A stretch of 64,000 bases of DNA, taken from Zygnema cylindricum (lineage: Eukaryota; Streptophyta; Zygnematophyceae; Zygnematales; Zygnemataceae). Each line of letters begins with the position of its first letter. Position 1 is the stretch's first letter. The position numbers and the translations under genes were made by a program. Below are positions 57,135 through 64,000 of this stretch, in pieces. The DNA lies in NCBI GenBank assembly GCA_037447655.1, contig JBBHKE010001484.1, positions 1 through 64,000 on the forward strand, read 5' to 3'. The notes under the pieces are model-generated. The model had not been told where the DNA came from and did no database searches. It saw nothing but the letters and a program-made list of their open reading frames with translations.

Positions 57135-60072
57135 GATGACGGAGGTAACGAGAGAATAAGTATTAAATGTTACCGGAGCTCACTTCCAAAAAGTGAGCTT
57201 TTAAAGTCAAAGCTCCTATCCCTTCTAATCCTAGCGGACATGTTGGCTTTTCAGTACTGTGCTGGTCCCCTTGAAGTCTAACAAAGATTCACTCAAAACC
57301 CACTGTTTTGGCCTAAAAGATTCTCGTAGTCAACCCCGCTTGAAAGAGAACCAAAGCCCAAAAAGGAATTCCAAAGAGAGAACAAAGGCACTTCCACGCA
57401 GAATAACGGAAAAATGAAAGAATAAGAAGTTGTTTTAGAATTAACAATATCACCTTACCCTAGAAAAAAAATAGAATATAAATATAAGATTCACAATAAT
57501 AGCAAGCCAGCTCAACATACCCCCAAAAGCAACGTTGACAACAAGAGGAGATGAAATCTCTCTCGAAGACATTAAAACAAGTTATGTCCTCCTTAACACC
57601 TCGGTTTCCGCAATCCAGAACCGGCAGGTGCCTTCTCGATATCAACAGCCACAAGTCCTAAACAGCCCAAAAAGGGAGAGATAGTGCCAACTACCCAACC
57701 GGACTACAATTTCCACAACGACAAAGGCAAACTAAGATGGCACTAGGGTCACAATCCCACAACAAACAAAGGTTCTTCAAAAGAAGTTTGCTAGAATTTT
57801 CTAAAGGTTTTCTCAAGAGACAGTACTGAAAAGCAACCTGTCTCCTTCGGCTCCAAGTGCCTTATACATCAAAGTTTGTCCAAAAATCAAAGCAAGGCTA
57901 TCAACCAATCAGCAACAAGCGATGGTAACAGAACTGAAATAGGACAAATTGACCCGTACTACACTTGAGGCAAAAACTTATGCTTCTGATGGCGGCTAGT
58001 TCCGCGACTGGAAGTTATTATTTGTTCCACTATGTTTAAACAAAGTACTGAAAATGGCACGAACGTACCAAACTTTGACCTAAGGTAATTAATAGAATAT
58101 AAGTCAGCTGAGTCTCAACTGAATTCGTACAGACAGCTAACAGCATAATCTAGACGACAATCCGAAAAGTTACGTGGCAATCCAAAATGTACCCCCCACC
58201 AGGGCTGGCACTAACTGGTCCCATGTAACGAAATAGCAGTCTTGGAGAGGGTAGAACTTGGTCGTCTTGCATCCGTTAGGCGCGAAATAAAATGCGTTCT
58301 GCTCACTTTAAGAAATACAAGGATTTCGTCTTGCTGGGTGCCCTCACTCTTGCCTACTCTGATGACGGTACAAGTGGGAAAGGGCCCGAAAATCCTTGGT
58401 GATATTAAGGTGTGCCGAAAACACACAAAAGCTTGACAAAGCGTGGACAATGCAGATGGTCAATACTATTAGGTCTGGTTGGACCCAATCCACTCACGTA
58501 CCCTGTAAACGATCAACAAATATCTTGACACGCGCTTGCACCCGCAAGACATCGTAAACTTACAAACCACTCTTAGCAATCTGGTGATTTCTAAGGGTGT
58601 TTGTTCGCTTCAACTAGAGTTTTGCAGAGCTCCCGAAAACGAAAAAGCTCCACTAACTCCTCTCTTTGGTGAGGTTTGTCACAATGTGAAGAATCGATGC
58701 CTTTGATCAACAAAAAGCAAGACAAAATAAAACCAAATACCTAAGTTAGTATGAATATTCTTGGACAAAAACTGGCCAAAGAGATAATGATGTCTGTTAA
58801 CAAGCAAACAACAATTAAAATTGCAAAGCTAGTAATAGATTTGTTTTTTTCTTTAATGTTTGTTTTCAAACAAACAATTAAAACTTAGCATAAAATTTCA
58901 AAATACAAGGATCAATTATCAATCGCAGAAACACAAAGAAATATTGTCAGCTTTAAATCAAAGAAAATAAAGAAAAACTAAGAAAGTCAATTGCAATAAA
59001 ATAGGAAAAAAAAACAATTTTAGATTGTAGGAAAGTATGAAATGAAGACAAATTGAAATTGCAGAACAACAGGAAAAACTGACAATTTTAGATTGCAGAA
59101 AAATATGAAAACACACAATTTCAAAAGCACAGGAATATTAAGTCAAGCGATAGCCACTAAGCTCCTTCGTCACTCTGTATTCTTTACAGGAGTTGAATTA
59201 ATAAAGATCTAACCTAATTATCACAACACATAAACTGAAAATGTAGAAAATTGCGAGCAAATTTGGATAACAAGATTTAGCCACACAAAAAAAAATAAGG
59301 AAAGCTAACCCTAATCCACTATCACCAAGTGATCCACACGAGCAAACCCAAAACTGTCCAATCACAATCTAAGGGTCAGCAACAGCCTAAGAGAGAAGGC
59401 TGAGCAGCAATCCACTTGATAAGACGAGAGAAGAAGTGAAGGGAAGCCAGTTAGGCTTCGACGTGAGCCATGTAGATAAAATTGCAAGGCAAATTACAAA
59501 GACAGGTGAGTGCGAGCTAGGCAACAAAACGCTAAATAACAAGAAAAATAGTCACTAAAACTATCTTGATAATTTTATAAGAAAAATAATGAAAGCAAAG
59601 GTCAAATCTTCCAAATGAATTCTTCTGCTCTTGAAATTGTGAGCACATAATTCACTTAAAATTCACTAAGTAGAAAGTCTACAGCTGAGCGTCTAAGCGT
59701 CTAACCTACTGTAAATACATGTGTTTTATGTAGTTATCTGCTCTTAGTGTGGATTCTGGCCAATAGGCGACCAGAATCGTATGCCTTGCGTTACAAAATC
59801 TACAGCCTAAGGATAAAAGCCCTTCCTATGCTACATGTGAATGCGTGAGACCTCCCAGGGTCCACGACTTAAAATGGACCAATCGCTGTAGCCGCGCATA
59901 GTTCGAATCCAAATCGTCCGTTCGTCTACATCATATGTGGTCGTAGATGTCCGTTCGAATTCGCGCTCGTCTGGACATATTTCCAGGTTGGCGTTTCAGT
60001 TCACCAATCCTACGTACGAAAACTTAAACTCGTTCAAAGAAATTCCGACGCCTAACGAATAGACGTCCGGAC
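57135..60072. other. No recognisable gene
   Basis: 57135-58600 is moderately GC-rich and may be the flank or LTR of the gag-like remnant. 58600-59700 is AT-rich with purine-rich simple sequence (AAATTGCAGAA-like words repeated at 58920-59130). The FtsH exons expected between block 2 and the last exon (…QVARQMV… to …DILHK) were looked for and not found. Confidence 0.4.
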
Positions 60073-60225
60073 CCAATTGTTGATCGCGGGTTTTATAGAG
60101 CTTGACAATTTCGCGTACGAACTCCAATCTTGATCGCGGGTTTCACGGCACTTGACAATTTCGCGTACGAAATCCAATCTTGATTGTAGGGTTCACGGCG
60201 CTTGACAATTTTGTGTGCGGACTCC
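60073..60225. repeat. 50-bp tandem repeat, three units
   Basis: CCAATCTTGATCGCGGGTTT … GACAATTTCGCGTACGAA in three successive, progressively diverged copies. Nearby, 60308-60345 holds three copies of ATGCGATTAAA. Confidence 0.85.
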
Positions 60226-60734
60226 TATCCGTACGCCCTGCCGGCACAAAATTGAACTTTACTCAAATTAGTGAGGCGTTGGTCTTTTAGGACTGGTTTT
60301 ATGCAAGTAAGTGCGATTAAATGCGATTAAAATGCGATTAAAATGGGGCGACGTGATACGGCATAACAAGTGTACCACTTTAATTAGTGTTTATGTACTT
60401 GTTGTACCTTCCTTGTACATAATGTTTTAGCGTAGAAAGATTCCCTCTAATTTTACTTCCACTTCTAGATATACCTAAAATAGTTCCACTTATTGGATGT
60501 ACTTAGACTAATCGTACCTCCACTTCTGTATAGTGTGTCTTACACGTTTGAGTACAACAATAAAACTCATACATCTTTTTGTCTTATCAATTCAATAATA
60601 GTGTTGAACTTAGGTTCACGACAATCTCATTTGTCGCTACTGTTTTTTCCCGTTTGTCCATTTTAAGTATGTTTTACTCTATCCTGTTTTCTTTTCCTTA
60701 AATCCTTTTCTTTGTTATGGTCGCTAATCTATTA

Positions 60735-62830
60735 GGTTATAGGAGCACAGCTTCGGCCATGTCAAACTCAGTTCATAAATTTAAATAACATTATTTTTAC
60801 AACTGCAAGTTTCTAATCCAACATTTATTGAGTTTTGAAAAATTGTGGGGCCACGTTATAGGAGATGTCATCATTCTAATTTTTTCGGATAAGGTTGACA
60901 ATGATTTTGTGGCCGCCCAGATTGGAATCATTACGTGAAGAGAAAAGGACTCCGTCGCCTTGTCTCGTCTTATTTTGTCGTTGGATGGAACAATCGCGAA
61001 TCTTGTACGCATTGCCACAACCGCTAACGAAGCATGGCGACTTTTGTGCGCTGCGTATGAAACTGACACATGGCCGCATTGCTTGGCTCTTCGACGAGAA
61101 TTTATCCTCTTTGAAAAGGATAAGTTCGAAGATATGTTGTCTTTTATACAAAAAGTACAATCATATGCTGGTTGTTTAAATTGCATTAATTATCTTGTGA
61201 CTCATTAAGATCTCGTTAGCGTGAGTTTGGCAAAATTGTCGTCTAATATTGAGTGATTTGTTGGTACGGTTGACAAAAATCTTGCAGATGTCACCTTATG
61301 TGATTTAACCAATGAGCTCAATTATGGAGAAAGTAGACAAAATTTAAAAAACACGTGACATCATCTGACGCCACAACGCTAACTACTTTTGATTTAAATA
61401 AAGACTTTAACAAGTGCTACAAGAAACTTCTACCTTTTGCAGATATTGCAAATAGAAAGATCATCTCATCGACGTGCATCTCATCAACCAGTGTCTAGTT
61501 CTTGTTTGCAAACGTGAACGTGCGTCAGGCGGCGGCGGTGCCGATCAAAATAAAACCAACGCTCCCAATCTAAAAGCGCCGCCCAATTTGCATGTCACGT
61601 ACAATTCTGTTGGACACGACGTTACGATTCTGTTGGACACGACTTCTTCGTACAGTCCTTACTGTCCTCCTCCTACTTGGTACAAAATGTCACCTCATTT
61701 TCAATTTGCACCAGTTGTACCTCCGCCGCTTTTTCAATTTGATGTAATAAATCAAAACCTCACTAATTCTGTACTTGCTCCCATCCCTCCAATGGATTAT
61801 AGGTACGATTTTAATGCATCAAGTAATAATTATGATTGGTTTATAGATTATGGTGCTTCTCATCACATATCATGTACAAAATTTATCATGACAAATCTTG
61901 TAATGTTTTCTGTCCCTTTACGCATTTCACTTTGAAATAATTCTTGTTCTAACGTCAAATATGGTTGGATAGCTGGCCATATATATCCGATTAGCTTTGA
62001 ACCACTCATCTTGGAAAACGTTTATTACGTTCCCGAACTCTAGAAAAATCTCTTCTCATGGGTATGGCGCAACAAAATGGTAGTTTCAAAGTCATTTCGG
62101 AAAATGAAGTTCAATTTTTTTTGTCAAATCGCATTTCCCTTAGAAAGGGGATTAAAAATGGTAATCTTTATGTTTTAAAATCATTTTGAGATTTAGCCTA
62201 TACAAATGTAGCAAATTCCTCCCCTTCCTCCTTTTACTTTCTCAAATGGCATTTACAATATGGCCATATAAATAGGCAAATTTTAGCATCTCTTAGCAAA
62301 GGCCTTGTTTTAGGCTTAGATTCATTTGATGCAAAACATCTTGACTTTTGCTATATATGTATTATTGGAAAAACGCCTCGATTACCTTTTCCAAAGAGTT
62401 CTTCTAAATCAAAGTTTCCTCTTGATTTAATTTATAGCGATTTATGTGATCTTATGAGGGTACCAAGTTTGAGTTGTTTTGTGTATTTCATTACATTTAT
62501 TGATGATTACTCATGATTTACTCACGTATATCTCATTAAAAACAAGTCTGAAGATTTTTCTCATTTCAAAACCTTGAAGTCCCTTGTTGAAAATCTATTA
62601 TCCTCTCGGATAAAAATACTAAGAAGTGATAATGGGGGGGAATATATGTCACATAAATTCTCGGAATTTTTAGCATTATGTGGCATAATCCATGAATTCT
62701 CTGCCCCACATACTCCTCAATAAAATGGGGATGCCGAATAACTTAACCGAACCCTTGCCGATATGGCTCGGTCAATGATGCGTTTGGATGAAAAAAAAGT
62801 TACCAACTGATGCGCCACAGAATGGCTTTT
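60735..62830 (+). pseudogene. Copia element F, 5' fragment: gag to integrase
   Basis: A different copia lineage. GGTTATAGGAGC at 60735 sits where the primer-binding site belongs, 24 bp before the gag ATG (60759). It resembles the GGTATCAGAGC site of most plant copia elements rather than the half-tRNA site. Gag: LSRLILSLDGTIANLVRIAT, TANEAWRLLCAAYETDTW. Protease WFIDYGASHHIS has Tyr in place of Ser/Thr in the active triad. Integrase: CYICIIGKTPRLPFP, PLDLIYSDLCDLM (first Asp kept), ILRSDNGGEYMSHKF and APHTPQ-stop-NGDAE, RTLADMARSMM. Ends near 62830; RT and RNase H absent. It lies in the interval between FtsH blocks 2 and 3. A left LTR (about 60354-60734) is possible but unproven. Confidence 0.75.
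61604..61643. repeat. Tandem duplication, 23-bp unit, in element F
   Basis: ATTCTGTTGGACACGAC occurs twice, 23 bp apart. Confidence 0.8.
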
Positions 62831-63243
62831 GCGGTGGGATTCTTTTTGCATTTTTTGTGTAGGGTTTTCCATGGAAAATATAGTTTCAATTGTCAGTCAT
62901 TAGTCTGTTAAATGAAAATATACGATCACGATGCAACTTTTAGAAATAGTGTCTATGTTAACATTAGATTATAGAACCCTGCGAAACCCTTTATTGCTGC
63001 CGAAATTCTGAACTGTGATTGGGAATGGCTACAGAACGGACCAAAGCTACATAAATCTGATTTCATAAAAACCTAAATAGCGTTGTTCTGACTGTGTTTT
63101 TATTTCAAACTTAAGCGCTCTCGTTGCATTTTATTTTACGTTTAGTACCGGTGAGCACTAAACTTGGTTTAGTACAGTGGCGACACTTTTGTTACTTTTG
63201 TTTTTTGATTATGACATCTGTGATTTCTTTTGTATGTATGCAG
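62831..63243 (+). other. Probable intron sequence before the last FtsH exon
   Basis: No coding seen. A pyrimidine-rich run (TTTCTTTTGTATGTATGCAG) directly precedes the exon at 63244. Confidence 0.4.
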
Positions 63244-63337
63244 GGTTGCTAAACTCCTTTTGGAGAAAGAAACTTCGGATGGTGAGGAGCTCCAAACACT
63301 TTTGCTCGAGGTGAAAAGTGAAGTGTATCCGGTTTGA
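63244..63337 (+). CDS. FtsH-like last exon
   Basis: After a good acceptor (TATGCAG) the frame reads VAKLLLEKETSDGEELQTLL, LEVKSEVYPV and a TGA at 63335-63337. It corresponds to the FtsH C-terminus: (L/V)A-x-(L/V)L-(L/I)EKET-x-(D/G)GEE(F/L) with a short hydrophilic tail, as in plastid FtsH1/FtsH5 (…LLIEKETVDGEEFMSLF…). Its phase (one base completing a Lys codon) is what the family's HK-(L/V)-A junction would need. It lies 7.6 kb downstream of block 2 on the same strand, with copia F between. Confidence 0.6.
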
Positions 63338-64000
63338 TTAGCGTTGTTTTACCAATCGAGATACTTATTCATGTACATATAGTCATAGCTAGGCTACAGT
63401 AACGCTTTAGCAAGTAAACAGTGTCATCTCCTCTTCTAGGAATAGAATGTATTCTGGTTAAAATGTTGGTGACATCTGAGAAGTGCCTCTCTCATCCCAA
63501 AAAAGGTTTTTAGTTAATTTATTTCACGCCAATTAACAGTTAAATGTCCGCTTCAACGGAGTTTGCAGGTTTCAAAAAGTTTATCTCGAGTAAGGATGCA
63601 CATTATTTATATGTTTATATATTTATTTAATCAAATATGTGGAATTGATAATTTGTGAAGTGAGTCATGCCACTCTGTGTTTGAATATCAATCAATTTTT
63701 GAAAACTGGCAAAGGAAGTCACGAGGTGATGGATCCTATGCTGCTGCTCCGCTGTGTAATGGATTTCATCTGCCTTCGCGACGACCATAATCCCCTCTGT
63801 TTTGGCAATTTCGGAAAACAGAGTATGAAAAACATGGTTGAATTTCGGACGTTATGGAGCAGTTAACAACATGTGTTTGAGATTGTTATGGTCCTACTGC
63901 CACTTTCAGGGAACAAATGAGATATCTGACTTTGCTGAATGTTCTTGCCTAAAATTCTCCATGGCCAAATGAGAATAGAGCGCTTTAAACATCTACCTTC
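63338..64000. other. Downstream region, no gene seen
   Basis: Would contain the 3' UTR of the FtsH-like gene. The open stretch 63639-63866 has no recognisable domain. Confidence 0.35.

Noticed and set aside
60797-61186. Minus-strand ORF of 129 codons over element F gag.
   Set aside because: It is antisense to a clearly recognisable copia gag (ILSLDGTIANLVRIATTANE), so it is a shadow.
1-64000. CRISPR array, prokaryotic operons or phage genes.
   Set aside because: No regularly spaced repeats with unique spacers and no prokaryotic gene organisation; introns, LTR elements and plastid-type nuclear FtsH indicate a eukaryotic nuclear genome.

Overview
This is a nuclear window from a eukaryote, most likely a photosynthetic one. 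It is AT-rich and almost entirely built of transposable elements. The main host-gene signal is a plastid-type FtsH protease (FtsH1/FtsH5-like). Three short plus-strand coding blocks survive near the right end (54.7 kb, 55.5 kb, 63.2 kb), with transposon debris in the long interval before the last exon. A streptophyte (green plant or charophyte alga) fits best, but I cannot fix the species.

Layout. (1) 1-7.6 kb and again 51.2-52.1 kb: short inverted-repeat elements with TA target duplications and termini of the type TACACCG(C/T)(G/C)AATCG, several nested in each other or in a foldback element with ~213-bp arms. (2) 7.6-10.3 kb: no gene I can recognise. (3) 10.3-48.8 kb: a nest of Ty1/copia LTR retrotransposons. 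I resolve full boundaries with 5-bp target duplications for four: E2 (13236-18312, TTCAT), Copia-1 (27371-33745, TTTGC), Copia-B (36520-48631, GACTT) and Copia-C (38664-44590, GCTTG). They sit in older fragments A, D, E and G: E2 in A; Copia-1 in LTR G, which is in E; Copia-B in the 5' LTR of E; Copia-C in the reverse transcriptase of B. (4) 52.4-54.1 kb: a hAT transposase C-terminus and a TIR element. (5) 54.7-63.3 kb: FtsH remnant, a minus-strand gag-like ORF remnant (55.9-57.1 kb), and a 5' fragment of another copia element, F (60.7-62.8 kb).

What stands out. The copia elements place directly after the 5' LTR a primer-binding site complementary to the anticodon region of initiator tRNA-Met (GGTTATGGGCCCACC-like), i.e. 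half-tRNA priming as in Drosophila copia, and their gag frame starts inside the LTR and is translated through that site. E2 has matching 1268-bp LTRs but no pol; it carries a gag with zinc knuckle fused to a charged, internally duplicated extension, and its polypurine tract lies in the loop of an 18-bp hairpin. Several LTRs carry, antisense to the element, a tRNA-like A box/B box/T-run module. Copia-C has 33 bp of its left target flank copied in front of its right LTR. Across the window at least a dozen short direct tandem duplications (23 to ~270 bp) interrupt LTRs, RT and other sequence. None of the transposon proteins looks intact.
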